Shown: positions 8,367 through 17,385 of the stretch, piece after piece
How positions within the stretch are numbered: the first letter of the stretch is position 1
How the letters are laid out: every line of letters starts with the position of its first letter
Origin: Streptomyces cacaoi
GTDB taxonomy: Bacteria; Actinomycetota; Actinomycetes; Streptomycetales; Streptomycetaceae
Reading direction: 5' to 3'
Assembly (NCBI RefSeq): GCF_006539165.1
Contig: NZ_BJMM01000019.1
Span: 97,785-161,784, forward strand
DNA length: 64,000 nt
Notes under the pieces: generated by a model
The model's database searches: none
What the model was told of the DNA's origin: nothing
What the model saw: the letters and a program-made list of their open reading frames with translations, nothing else
Translations under genes and position numbers: made by a program

Positions 8367-9277
8367 GCACCCCCGCACACGGCAGCGCCCTGCGCGCGGA
8401 CCAGGACCGCGCGGCGGCCCCGCACGAGGCGCCCGGCGGCGCGTCCGAGGGGCGCCGGGCCGTCCTCCGGCTGCTGCGCGGCGTCGGCGCCTACGTCCTC
8501 GTCGCCCTCGTCCTGGCCTTCTTCGCGCTGCCGCTGCTGTGGCTGGCCGCCGCGCCCTTCGACCGGAACCCGGGCATCACCGCCTCGCTGCCCGAGTTCA
8601 CGCTGCGCAACTTCGAGCGGCTGTGGCACAGCACCGACGCCGTGCACTCGCTGGCCAGTTCGCTGGTGCTCGCCGTCGGCAGCGCCGTCCTCGTCGTCGG
8701 CTGCTCCGCGCTCGCGGCCTACGCGCTCAGCCGGGTACGGATCCGCGGGCGGGACGGGATCCTCTACGCGCTGCTGCTGCTCTCGTCCATCGTGACGGGC
8801 ACGGCCGCCATGGTGCCGGTCTTCCTGCTGGCCGCCGGACTGAACCTGGTGGACTCCTACCTCGGCGTGATCCTGGTGCTGACCGGTGGGCTGCTGCCGG
8901 CCGCCATCTTCATCCTGAAGGACTTCATGGACACCACGCCGCGCTCCTACGAGGAGTCGGCCCGGGTCTTCGGCGCCTCGCCGCTGCGGGTGCTCAAGGA
9001 CGTCGTCGTGCCCGTGGTCCGCCCCGGGCTGGCCACCGTCGGGGTGTGGACGGTCGCCCAGGTGTGGGGCAACTTCCTCATCCCCTTCCTGCTGCTGCGC
9101 TCGCCCGACAAGTCGCCGGCGGCGGTGGTGATGTACACCTTCTACACGGAGGGAGGCCAGCCCGACCTCGCCCTCATCTCCACCTTCTCGCTGCTGTACT
9201 CGCTGCCGGTCGTGCTGATGTTCCTGTTCGTCAGCCGCCGCTACGGATTCCGTTTCCACGGAGGGATCAAGGGCTGA
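8363..9277 (+). CDS. sugar ABC transporter permease, MalG type
   Basis: A 304-residue permease beginning MSTPAHGSALRADQDRAAAPHE, a hydrophilic tail of about 40 residues ahead of the first helix (GAYVLVALVLAFFALPLLWLAA). The EAA loop reads EESARVFGASPLRVLKDVVVP near residue 195. It ends FRFHGGIKG, the usual C-terminus of this subunit. The ATGA overlap with the upstream permease fixes the start, and its TGA shares a base with the ATG of the ATPase gene. It is the second half of the sugar channel. Confidence 0.93.
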   Translation: MSTPAHGSALRADQDRAAAPHEAPGGASEGRRAVLRLLRGVGAYVLVALVLAFFALPLLWLAAAPFDRNPGITASLPEFTLRNFERLWHSTDAVHSLASSLVLAVGSAVLVVGCSALAAYALSRVRIRGRDGILYALLLLSSIVTGTAAMVPVFLLAAGLNLVDSYLGVILVLTGGLLPAAIFILKDFMDTTPRSYEESARVFGASPLRVLKDVVVPVVRPGLATVGVWTVAQVWGNFLIPFLLLRSPDKSPAAVVMYTFYTEGGQPDLALISTFSLLYSLPVVLMFLFVSRRYGFRFHGGIKG

Positions 9278-10470
9278 TGACGAGAGCCGCACACGCAGCA
9301 GACACAGCACACCCGGCATCCCCGGCGCGCCCGGCCGACCTCGCCCTCGACCGGCTGACCAAGGTCTACCCCGGCGGTGTCCGCGCGCTCGACGGGCTCG
9401 AACTGACCGTGCGGGACGGAGAGTTCTTCGCACTCCTCGGCCCCTCCGGCTGCGGCAAGTCCACGCTGCTGCGCACCATCGCCGGGCTGGAGACCGCGAC
9501 CTCGGGCACCCTGCACATCGGCGGCCGCGACGTGACCGCGCTGCCGCCCGGCGCACGCGACATCGCCATGGTCTTCCAGGACTACGCGCTCTTCCCGCAC
9601 ATGACGGTCGAGGAGAACATCGCCTACCCGCTCAAGGTCAGAAAAACGGGCCGGGCCGAGCGCACCGCCAGGGCCCGCGAGACCGCCGCGGAACTCGGCC
9701 TCGGACACCTCACCGGCCGCCGCCCCGGTCAACTCTCCGGCGGCCAGCAGCAGCGCGCGGCCCTCGCCCGCGCCATGGCCTGCCGCCCCCGGGTCTTCCT
9801 CTTCGACGAGCCGCTGTCCAACCTCGACGCACGGATGCGGCTGGAGGCCCGCACCTTCCTCAAGAAGCTCCAGCGCGAACTCGGCGTCACCACCGTCTTC
9901 GTCACCCACGACCAGGCCGAGGCGCTGGCCCTCGCCGACCGGATCGCCGTCATGGAGACCGGCCGGCTGCGCCAGGTCGGCACCCCCGCCGAGATCTTCC
10001 GCCGCCCCGCCGGCACCTTCGTCGCCTCCTTCATCGGCTCCACCCCGATGAACCTGCTCGACGCGCGGGCCACGGCGCACGGCACCCTGCGGGTGTGCGG
10101 GGCGGTGCTGCCCGTACCGGGCGATCCGCCGCCCCCGGTCACCGACGGCGAGAAACTCGTCTACGGCATCCGCCCGGAATATCTCGACCCGGCGGGCGAC
10201 GGCGACGCACGGCCCGCCCTCGAAGGCACCGTCGAGGTCGTCGAGAGCCTCGGCAGCGCCCAACTCGTCACCCTGGCCTGCGCGGACGGCACCGGCGTCC
10301 AACTCGTCGTCGACGAGGACCACGAGGCGCGCCCCGGCGACCGGATGCGCGCCGTGCCCCGCGCGGGCCGCGCCCTCCTCTACCGCGACGACGCGCTGGT
10401 GACCGCCCCGGCCGCCGGTACGGGGAACGGCACGCCGGAGCCCGCCCGCCACACCCCGCGCGAAGGGTGA
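9277..10470 (+). CDS. sugar ABC importer ATPase, MsiK/UgpC type
   Basis: A 397-residue cytosolic ATPase that powers the importer. Walker A is GPSGCGKST (residues 55-63), the Q-loop is MVFQDYALFPH, the signature is LSGGQQQRAALARAMA and Walker B is VFLFDEPLSNLDARMR, followed by the switch histidine in FVTHDQAEALALADR. A C-terminal regulatory region of about 130 residues carries TOBE-like segments (GIRPEYLDPAG; VEVVESLGSAQLV). It is fourth in the operon and its ATG overlaps the previous stop (TGATG). Because the other importer at 1.4-4.5 kb has no ATPase, this or a distant MsiK could serve both. Confidence 0.95.
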   Translation: MTRAAHAADTAHPASPARPADLALDRLTKVYPGGVRALDGLELTVRDGEFFALLGPSGCGKSTLLRTIAGLETATSGTLHIGGRDVTALPPGARDIAMVFQDYALFPHMTVEENIAYPLKVRKTGRAERTARARETAAELGLGHLTGRRPGQLSGGQQQRAALARAMACRPRVFLFDEPLSNLDARMRLEARTFLKKLQRELGVTTVFVTHDQAEALALADRIAVMETGRLRQVGTPAEIFRRPAGTFVASFIGSTPMNLLDARATAHGTLRVCGAVLPVPGDPPPPVTDGEKLVYGIRPEYLDPAGDGDARPALEGTVEVVESLGSAQLVTLACADGTGVQLVVDEDHEARPGDRMRAVPRAGRALLYRDDALVTAPAAGTGNGTPEPARHTPREG

Positions 10471-10474
10471 GCCG

Positions 10475-11737
10475 ATGAGCGGACACCGCCCCGGAACCCG
10501 CGCCGCACACACCGCGCGCGCCACCCGGCGGCACGGCACCTGGAGCATGGAGGAACGCGCCGCACAGCCGGTGCGGCCGCTGCCCGTCGAGGTACCGCCC
10601 GGCACCGCCGCGCTCACCGTGACGCTCGACCACCCGCGCGACGCGGGCGTCCTCGACCTCGGACTCCTCGGCCCCGACGGAGAGTTCCGCGGCTGGTCCG
10701 GCGGCGCCCGGGACCGGTTCACCGTCACCGAACAGTGGGCCACCCCCGGCTATCTGCCCGGCCCGCTCACCCCCGGCACCTGGCAGATCCTGCTGCGCCT
10801 CCACCGCGTACCGCCCGGCGGACTGCCGTACACGCTCCACACCGAGACCCCGGCGGGCCCGGCACCCGCGGCGCCCGAGGAGACACCGCCCCCGCCGCTG
10901 CCCCCCGGCCGCCGCCGCACCCGGCGCCCCGTGCCCCCGCTGGACGGCGCCCGCTGGCTCGCCGGCGACCTGCACGCCCACACCCTGCACAGCGACGGCA
11001 GCCTCACCGTCGACGAACTCGCCCGCCGCGGCGCCGCCGAGGGCCTCGACTTCCTCGCCGTCACCGACCACAACACCGTCAGCCACCACCCGTCGCTCGC
11101 CGCCGCCGGACGCCGCCAGGGCATCACCCTGCTGCCCGGCCAGGAGGTCACCACCGACCTCGGCCACGCCAACGTCCTCGGCGACACCGGCTGGATCGAC
11201 TTCCGCGCCCCCGCCGCCCGTTGGCTCGACGACGCCGAAGCCGCCGGCGGCATCCTCTCCGTCAACCATCCCCTCGCCGGCGACTGCGCCTGGGAACTGC
11301 CCTTCGCCGGACGACGGCCCCGGCACGCCGAACTGTGGCACCACACCTGGACCGACCGGCGCGACGCCGGACCGCTCGCCTGGGCCGCTGCCTGGCGGCC
11401 CGGCCTCGTCCCGCTCGGCGGCAGCGACTTCCACGACCCCGCACAGGGCAGGCCGCCCGGGACACCCACCACCTGGGTGCTCGCCGAGGACGACTCCGCC
11501 GCGGCGATCCTCGACGGCATCGCACACGGCCGCACCGCCGTCTCCGCCGGGCCGCACGCGCCCGTACTCCTGCGGTACGGCGACGAGTTGCTGGCGCTCG
11601 GCGCCGCGGGGACGGTGCTGGTGCGGGCCGACGGAGAGCGGACCGTCGTCCGGTCCGACCGTGCGCGGCTCCCGGCGGGGGAGGGGCTGCACCGCCTGGA
11701 GAGCTGGGAGTGCGAGGTGGTCGCCCTCAGCGGGTGA
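10475..11737 (+). CDS. CehA/McbA-type PHP metallohydrolase
   Basis: A 420-residue protein. Residues 1-130 form a beta-rich, jelly-roll-like N-terminal part (PVEVPPGTAALTVTLDHP). The PHP metal-site motifs follow: DLHAHTLHSDGS at 165-176, FLAVTDHNTVSHH, GQEVTTDLGHANVLG, NHPLAGDCAW and GGSDFHDP. Such enzymes hydrolyse phosphodiesters or carboxyl and carbamate esters with bound metals. It is the last gene of the importer operon, 4 bases after the ATPase, so it probably works on the imported compound or a precursor, for example a glycerophosphodiester; this is inferred. No signal peptide is seen. Confidence 0.88.
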   Translation: MSGHRPGTRAAHTARATRRHGTWSMEERAAQPVRPLPVEVPPGTAALTVTLDHPRDAGVLDLGLLGPDGEFRGWSGGARDRFTVTEQWATPGYLPGPLTPGTWQILLRLHRVPPGGLPYTLHTETPAGPAPAAPEETPPPPLPPGRRRTRRPVPPLDGARWLAGDLHAHTLHSDGSLTVDELARRGAAEGLDFLAVTDHNTVSHHPSLAAAGRRQGITLLPGQEVTTDLGHANVLGDTGWIDFRAPAARWLDDAEAAGGILSVNHPLAGDCAWELPFAGRRPRHAELWHHTWTDRRDAGPLAWAAAWRPGLVPLGGSDFHDPAQGRPPGTPTTWVLAEDDSAAAILDGIAHGRTAVSAGPHAPVLLRYGDELLALGAAGTVLVRADGERTVVRSDRARLPAGEGLHRLESWECEVVALSG

Positions 11738-12060
11738 CGATGGGCTCTGCGCCTTTCCTCGTGCCTTTGTTGCGCTTGACGTTCGGCTTTCTGTCGTCGT
11801 GTGGTGCGATCGCTCGCGCTCGTCCTCAGGCGCCGGACGGGCTGGGGGTGGGTGTGGTTGGTGTTCGGCTTTCTGCTGTCGGTTCGTGCGATCGCTCGCG
11901 CTCGTCCTCAAGCGCCGGACGGGCTGGGGGTGGCTGTCGTGGGTGGTCGGCTTTCCGCTGTCGCGGGGTTGTCGCTCGCGCTCGTCCTCAAACGCCGGAC
12001 GGGCTTGGTGTGTGTGCCGGGCGGGCTTGGTGTGTGTGCCGGGCGGGCTTCTTTTGGGGG
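11738..12060. repeat. intergenic region with three 80-bp spaced repeats
   Basis: This 323-bp gap between two converging genes holds three copies of a unit reading ATCGCTCGCGCTCGTCCTCA followed by (A/G)(A/G)CGCCGGACGGGCT. The copies begin near 11809, 11891 and 11971 and are about 80 bp apart; the sequence between them is also partly repeated (TTCGGCTTTC before each). At the right end, GGCTTGGTGTGTGTGCCGGGC occurs twice in tandem (about 12003-12045). The core CTCGTCCTCAAACGCCGGACGGGCT-like element is a widespread intergenic repeat of Streptomyces genomes. No gene is visible. Confidence 0.85.
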
Positions 12061-13785
12061 CTACTCGGTGCGGAGGGTGGTCAGGGTCGAGGGGGTCAGG
12101 GGGCGGGGTGGGGTGTCGGGGTCGAGGAGGATCACCGTGCAGGGGGCGGTGTGGGTGAGGGCGCTCGTCAGGCTGCCCTCGCCGAACTGGACGAGCGAGC
12201 CGTGCGGGGAGCGGCCGACCGCGACGGTGGTGGCCCCCACCTCCTCGGCGTAGCGGGCCAGGACCCGTCCGGCGGCGGCATGGTCGCCGACGCTGCTCAG
12301 CACCTGCCCGCCGGCGGGGATGCCGCGCGCGCTCAGCCGGTCGAGGTGCGCGGTCACGGCCGCGCGTGCCCGCGCTTCGCTCTCGGTGTCGGCGGCCTGT
12401 TCGTCGACGACGGCGGTCTGGTGGACGTGCACGATCTCCAGCGGGCTCCCGGCGTCCCGGGCGAGCCCGGCGGCGGCGTCGACGACGGCGGCGGCGTCAC
12501 CGTGCGACCCGACGGCGACGACGAGCGGCGGTCCGTCCGCCGCCGCGGCCGGGCCGACCCGGGTGAGCACGGGAGCGGCGGGCTGGACGGACTCGCCCTC
12601 GCCGGTGTCCTGTTCGGCGGCGCGGACCAGCCGGTGCCCGCTGGCCAGCACGGGAATGGCCACGAGGAAGGCGGCCGCCGCGACGTAGAAGGGCACGCCC
12701 AGATCGGTGGCGTCGGCGAGCTTGCCCGCGACGTAGGGGGCCAGACCGCCGCCGATGAAGCGCAGGAAGCCGTACGCGGAGGAGGCCACCGGGCGTTCGA
12801 CGGGCGAGACGAGCATGACGGCCTGGGTGGTGAGGGTGTTGTTGATCCCGATGAAGGCGCCGCTGACGATGACGGCCACGATGACGACCTTCGGGGTGGT
12901 CACGCCCGCGGCGATGACGCTCATCACCACGGCGAGGCCGAGCAGATTCGCGTACAGCACCGGTGCGGTGCCGAACCGGGCCTGGAGGCGGGGTGCGAAG
13001 AACACGCTGAAGGCCGCCACGAGCAGGCCCCAGCCGGTGAAGACGAGGCCCAGCTCGTGGGCGCCCAGCTGCATCGGGTAGGGCGCGTACCCCAGCATGG
13101 TGAAGAAGCCCCAGTTGTACAGCAGGGCCATGATGCCCATGGTGAGCAGTCCGCGGTGGCGCAGTGCCTTGAGCGGGGCCACCGGGGAGGTGGGGCGGGG
13201 CGGCTTGGGCGAGCGGGGGACGAACGCGAGCGTGGCGGTCAGGGCTATGGCCATCAGGACGGCGACGCCGAAGAACGGGCCGCGCCAGCTGATGGCGCCC
13301 AACTCCCCGCCGAGCAGCGGCCCCACGGCGATGCCGAGCCCGAGTGCGGTCTCGTACAGGATGATCGCCCCGCCGAACCCGCCGCTCGCCGAGGCGACGA
13401 TCACGGCGAGGGAGGTGGCGATGAACAGGGCGTTGCCCAGGCCCCAGCCGGCCCGGAAGCCGACGATGCCGTTGATGGAGTCCGTCGCGCCCGCCAGCGC
13501 GGCGAAGACGACGATCACCGCGAGCCCGGTGACCAGGGTGCGCTTGGCGCCGATCCGGCTGGAGACCCAGCCGACGAACAGCATGGCGACGGCCGTGACG
13601 ATCAGATAGCTGCTGAACAGGAGGGAGACCTGGCTGGGCGAGGCGTCGAGGCTCTCGGCGAGGGCGGGCAGGATCGGGTCGACCAGCCCGATGCCCATGA
13701 ACGAGATCACGCAGGCGAACGCGACCGCCCAGACGGCCTTCGGCTGCTTGAACGGACTTGCGGGCTTCCCGTGCGATGCACTCAT
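12061..13785 (-). CDS. MFS transporter fused to a universal-stress-protein domain
   Basis: A 574-residue protein. Residues 1-395 form a twelve-helix major-facilitator drug-efflux-type transporter (VWAVAFACVISFMGIGLVDPILPAL, then FVGWVSSRIGAKRTLV at the loop 2-3 motif A position). After a linker of about 30 residues, residues 425-565 form a USP-like alpha/beta domain: VVAVGSHGDAAAVVDAAAGLA, LEIVHVHQTAV, ATTVAVGRSPHGSLVQFGEGSLTSALTHTAPCTVILLD. The ATP-loop G-x2-G-x9-G-S/T is only partly kept. The ATG at 13785 was chosen over an upstream start because GGAAGAGAAG precedes it. It lies downstream of a MarR gene on the same strand, suggesting inducible efflux. Confidence 0.9.
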   Translation of the reverse strand: MSASHGKPASPFKQPKAVWAVAFACVISFMGIGLVDPILPALAESLDASPSQVSLLFSSYLIVTAVAMLFVGWVSSRIGAKRTLVTGLAVIVVFAALAGATDSINGIVGFRAGWGLGNALFIATSLAVIVASASGGFGGAIILYETALGLGIAVGPLLGGELGAISWRGPFFGVAVLMAIALTATLAFVPRSPKPPRPTSPVAPLKALRHRGLLTMGIMALLYNWGFFTMLGYAPYPMQLGAHELGLVFTGWGLLVAAFSVFFAPRLQARFGTAPVLYANLLGLAVVMSVIAAGVTTPKVVIVAVIVSGAFIGINNTLTTQAVMLVSPVERPVASSAYGFLRFIGGGLAPYVAGKLADATDLGVPFYVAAAAFLVAIPVLASGHRLVRAAEQDTGEGESVQPAAPVLTRVGPAAAADGPPLVVAVGSHGDAAAVVDAAAGLARDAGSPLEIVHVHQTAVVDEQAADTESEARARAAVTAHLDRLSARGIPAGGQVLSSVGDHAAAGRVLARYAEEVGATTVAVGRSPHGSLVQFGEGSLTSALTHTAPCTVILLDPDTPPRPLTPSTLTTLRTE

Positions 13786-13906
13786 GTCGGCTTCTCTTCC
13801 GAGCGGTTGGGGTGTGGGGTGCACAGCGGGTGCGCGGGCCGCACGGCGGTGCGCCCTGGTGTGCGTGGGGTGCGCCGAGGTCTGCCGGGGGCGGGGGAGC
13901 CCGGGG

Positions 13907-14359
13907 TCAGGGGCGCTCCCGCCGGTCCGCGATGGCGCGGGCCAGCGCCGGGAGGGCGAGCTGTACCGCGTGCTGCTCTTCCTCGGTCAGCTCCTCGATC
14001 AACTCCCGCAGGGCCTCGGTGCGTTCGGCGCGCCGCTGCCGGAACACGTCGAGGCCGGCGGCGGTGGCCTCCACCAGGACGCCGCGGCCGTCGCTGCTGT
14101 CGGCGGTCCGGCGGACCAGTCCGGCGCGTTCCATGCGGGTGACCAGCTGTGTCATGTTCGGCTGCGAGACGCCCTCGGCGCGGGCCAGTTCGGACAGCCG
14201 CTGGGGGCCCTCGCGGCCGAGGCGGCCCAGCGCGGAGGAGGCGGCGGTGGACAGGCCGCCCGCCGTGGCGCTGTGCCGGACGTGCCGGACCAGTTGCTCG
14301 ACGGAGAGCATCAGATCGTCCGGGGCCGGCCCGGCCGAATCCATAACCCGCTTATGCAT
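13907..14359 (-). CDS. MarR-family transcriptional regulator
   Basis: A 150-residue winged-helix regulator. The DNA-binding part is LGREGPQRLSELARAEGVSQPNMTQLVTRMERAGLVRRTADSSDGRGVLVEATAAG, with the wing at SSDGRGV. Helices at both ends form the dimer interface (DDLMLSVEQLVRHVRH; ELIEELTEEEQHAVQLALPALARAI). It lies 121 bases upstream of the MFS-USP transporter on the same strand and is probably its repressor, relieved by a toxic ligand. The first ATG (MHKRV) has a weak GGGGAT ribosome site; a second ATG five codons on is possible. Confidence 0.9.
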   Translation of the reverse strand: MHKRVMDSAGPAPDDLMLSVEQLVRHVRHSATAGGLSTAASSALGRLGREGPQRLSELARAEGVSQPNMTQLVTRMERAGLVRRTADSSDGRGVLVEATAAGLDVFRQRRAERTEALRELIEELTEEEQHAVQLALPALARAIADRRERP

Positions 14360-14593
14360 ATCCCCATTGTGTATCTACGTGTACGACGAAACAACCTTTC
14401 CGGCTCCGTTCGCGCCTCCGTTCCCGCACCCCTGACTGCTGCCGCCGCTCCCGCGCCCCGTGCCCGCTGCGTTCCGCCCCGCCTCCGCCCCGTCTCCGTG
14501 CGGCCGGAACGGATGGGGAGGCGCCGGGCAGGGCAGGGGGAGCGGTGGGCGCGGACCGGCCGCGTGGGGAGGCGACAGGGAGGGGAAGGCCGT
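14360..14593. promoter_or_regulatory. divergent promoter region between marR-type gene and alpha-mannosidase
   Basis: The 234-bp region separates two divergent genes. Its left end (14355-14400) is much richer in A and T than its surroundings and contains TATGCATA, GTGTATCTACGTGTAC and AAACAACC. It is the natural place for the regulator's own promoter and operator, but I cannot define the boxes. The right end carries GGGAGGGG before the mannosidase ATG. Confidence 0.5.
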
Positions 14594-17350
14594 ATGGCAG
14601 CCGACGAGCTGGTGATCGTCCCGCACACCCACTGGGACCGGGAGTGGTATCTCCCGTTCCAGCAGTTCCGGCTCCAACTCGTCGGCCTCCTGGACGAGTT
14701 GCTCGACCGGATGGAGGGCGACCCCCGGCAGCGCTTCACCCTGGACGGCCAGGCGGTCGCCGTCGACGACTATCTGGAGGTGCGCCCCGAGCAGCGGAAG
14801 CGGCTGACGGCGCTGGTCCGCGCGGGCCGGCTGGCGGTCGGCCCCTGGCAGATCCTGCTGGACGAGTTCCTGTGCTCGGGCGAGAACATCGTGCGCAACC
14901 TGGAGCGGGGCCTGCACCGCGCTGCCGGGCTGGGCGAGGCGGGCACGATGCGCGTCGGCTATCTGCCGGACATGTTCGGCCACTGCGCCCAGATGCCGCA
15001 GATCCTGCGCGGCGCGGGGCTCGCGCACGCGTGTGTGTGGCGCGGGGTGCCCGCGCGGGTGGACGCGCACGCCTTCGCCTGGGTCGCGCCGGACGGCACG
15101 GCCGTGCGCACCGAGTACCTGGCGGGCGGCGGATACGGCAGCGCCGCGGGGCTGTTCGACGATCCGGTCCGGGTGGCCGAGCGCGCCGCCGACGTCGCCG
15201 CGAAGCTGCGCCCCTGGCGGCCGGACGGCTCCCCGATGCTGGCCATGTACGGCTCGGACCACACCGCACCCGCGGCGGACCTCGCCGACCTGCTGGAGCG
15301 GCACAACGCCGCCGTGGACAAGAGCGAGGCCGGCACCGGCAACGGCGGCGGAGTGCGGCTCCGACTGGCCACGCTCGCCGAGTACTTCGCGGCACAGCCC
15401 ACCACCACCGAGGGGCTGCGCCCGGTCCACGGCGAGCTGCGCAGCCACGCGCGGGCGAACATCCTGCCGGGGGTGTTCTCGGCGCGGATCGGGCTCAAGC
15501 AGGCCATGGCGCGGGCGGAGCGCACCGTCGAGCGGTACGCGGAGCCGCTGGCGGCGCTCTGGTTCGACGGGGACGCGCGGCGGTTCCTGGACATGGCCTG
15601 GCAGCGGCTGATCGAGGTCTCGTGTCACGACTCGGTCACCGGCTGCGGCTGCGACGAGACGGCGCAGCAGGTCGCGGCGCGGATGGCCGAGGCGGAACAA
15701 CTGGGCCGCGCCGTACGGGACATGACGGCCCGGGGGCTCGCGGCCGCCGTGCCGCACACCGCGCATCTGGTGCTCAACCCGACGCCGGAGCCGCGCACCG
15801 GCCTGGTCGAGCTGGACGTCGCCGGAGAGGGGCCGGTGCGGCTGCGGGACGCCGAGGGGCGCACCCTGCCCACCCAGCGCCTGGCCGCCGGGCCGACGCT
15901 GCTCGCGGACGACACGGTGCCGGCCGAGCGGCTGCCCCTGGTGCTGGCCCGGGTGCACGGCAGCGAGCTGTACGGCCGGGAGATCACCGGCTGGCGGGCC
16001 GACCACGCCCGGCGGCTGCTGCACTTCACGGTGGACCGCCGCGGTGAGCGGCCGTTCGACGTCGCCGACGTGCGGCGTGCGCTGGCGGGCGCCGAGGGCG
16101 AGTGGCGGGTGCGGATCGAGGCGGAGCCGCGGCAGACCGTCGCGGCGCTGGTGCCCGTGCCGGCGCTGGGCCGCACCGCCGTACGCGCCGAACCCGGCCG
16201 CGCCGCGGGCCCCGAGCACGCGGTGCGGGCCACCGGCCGGGGCGGGCCCTGCCTGGCCAACGGGCTGCTGACGGTGCGTGTCGCCGAGGACGGCACCGTC
16301 TCGGCGCAGGGCGCGGACGGCGCCGCACTGACCGGCGCGGGCCGCATCGTCGACGGCGGCGACCTCGGCGACACCTACAACTACGCCCCGCCCGCGCACG
16401 AGGAGCCGGTCGACCGGCCGGCCGAGGTGCACATCCGGCAGGCGGCCGAGGGCCCGCTGATCGGCGCCTGGGAGGTCGAGCGCCGCTGTGTCTGGCCGGT
16501 GGCCGGGGACTTCACCGGCGATGCGCGCTCGGCCCGGACCGTCGAGGTCCCGGTCACCACGCGGGTCGAGCTGCGCGCCGGAGAGCCGTTCGTCCGGCTG
16601 ACCGTCTCGTTCGACAACCGCGCCGACGACCACCGGGTGCGGCTGCACGTGCCGCTGCCGCGGCGCGCCCGGGTCTCCTGCGCGGAGGGCCAGTTCGCCG
16701 TCGTGGAGCGCGGCGTCCGGGCCGAGGGCGGCTTCGGGGAGGAGCCGGTGCCCACCTTCCCGGCGTCGGCCTTCGTCGCCGCCGGGGGCGCCGCCGTCCT
16801 GCTGGAGCATCCCACCGAGTACGAACTCGTCGACGGCGGCGCCGAGTTGGCGCTCACCCTGCTGCGGGCAACCGGCCGGATGTCCCGCAACCGGCACGTG
16901 TGGCGGGACGAGCCGGCGGGCGGCGAGTTCGCCACGCCGCAGGCCCAGTGCCACGGCCGGCGCACCGTCTCCTTCGGGCTGCTGCCGCACGCCGGCCCGT
17001 GGCACGGCGCGGGCGTGCACCGGGCCGCCGAGCTGTTCCGGCATCCGCTCCTCGCGCTGCCCGGTACGGCACCGGCCGGTGCGCGGCTGCCGGGTGCGGC
17101 CGAGGGGCTGCGGCTGACGGGCGACGGCGTCGTCCTCAGCGCGGTGCGGGAGCGGGAGGGCGGCCTGGAGGTGCGGATCGTCGCGCAGACGCCGCAGCCG
17201 GTGACGGCCGTCCTGTCCCTGCCCGGGCTGCGGGCCGCACGCCGCACGGATCTGCTGGGCAGGCCGGGCGCGGAGTCGGCGGTGGAGGGGGCGCGGCTGC
17301 GGGTCGCGCTGCGCCCCTGGGAGATCGCCACGTTCCGGCTGGAGCGCTGA
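14594..17350 (+). CDS. GH38 alpha-mannosidase
   Basis: A 918-residue cytosolic glycosidase of family 38, which releases mannose from alpha-mannosides by a retaining mechanism with a zinc site. HTHWDREW at residues 11-18 carries metal ligands, and D126 in YLPDMFGHCAQMPQ is the expected nucleophile. The mid-domain DSVTGCGCDE near residue 345 and C-terminal beta-sandwich segments (GDLGDTYNYAPP; LRPWEIATFRLER) are typical. There is no signal peptide, so it acts on imported mannosides. The ATG at 14594 follows GGGAGGGG; an open frame upstream lacks the family match. Confidence 0.95.
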   Translation: MAADELVIVPHTHWDREWYLPFQQFRLQLVGLLDELLDRMEGDPRQRFTLDGQAVAVDDYLEVRPEQRKRLTALVRAGRLAVGPWQILLDEFLCSGENIVRNLERGLHRAAGLGEAGTMRVGYLPDMFGHCAQMPQILRGAGLAHACVWRGVPARVDAHAFAWVAPDGTAVRTEYLAGGGYGSAAGLFDDPVRVAERAADVAAKLRPWRPDGSPMLAMYGSDHTAPAADLADLLERHNAAVDKSEAGTGNGGGVRLRLATLAEYFAAQPTTTEGLRPVHGELRSHARANILPGVFSARIGLKQAMARAERTVERYAEPLAALWFDGDARRFLDMAWQRLIEVSCHDSVTGCGCDETAQQVAARMAEAEQLGRAVRDMTARGLAAAVPHTAHLVLNPTPEPRTGLVELDVAGEGPVRLRDAEGRTLPTQRLAAGPTLLADDTVPAERLPLVLARVHGSELYGREITGWRADHARRLLHFTVDRRGERPFDVADVRRALAGAEGEWRVRIEAEPRQTVAALVPVPALGRTAVRAEPGRAAGPEHAVRATGRGGPCLANGLLTVRVAEDGTVSAQGADGAALTGAGRIVDGGDLGDTYNYAPPAHEEPVDRPAEVHIRQAAEGPLIGAWEVERRCVWPVAGDFTGDARSARTVEVPVTTRVELRAGEPFVRLTVSFDNRADDHRVRLHVPLPRRARVSCAEGQFAVVERGVRAEGGFGEEPVPTFPASAFVAAGGAAVLLEHPTEYELVDGGAELALTLLRATGRMSRNRHVWRDEPAGGEFATPQAQCHGRRTVSFGLLPHAGPWHGAGVHRAAELFRHPLLALPGTAPAGARLPGAAEGLRLTGDGVVLSAVREREGGLEVRIVAQTPQPVTAVLSLPGLRAARRTDLLGRPGAESAVEGARLRVALRPWEIATFRLER

Positions 17351-17385
17351 GCCCCCGGGCAGGGCCGGCGCACCCGCCCGGGATG

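Noticed and set aside
13691..14593. Upstream extension of the alpha-mannosidase frame by 300 codons
   Set aside because: It runs antisense through the MarR gene and lacks any family similarity; the ATG at 14594 has a good ribosome site and begins right before HTHWDREW.
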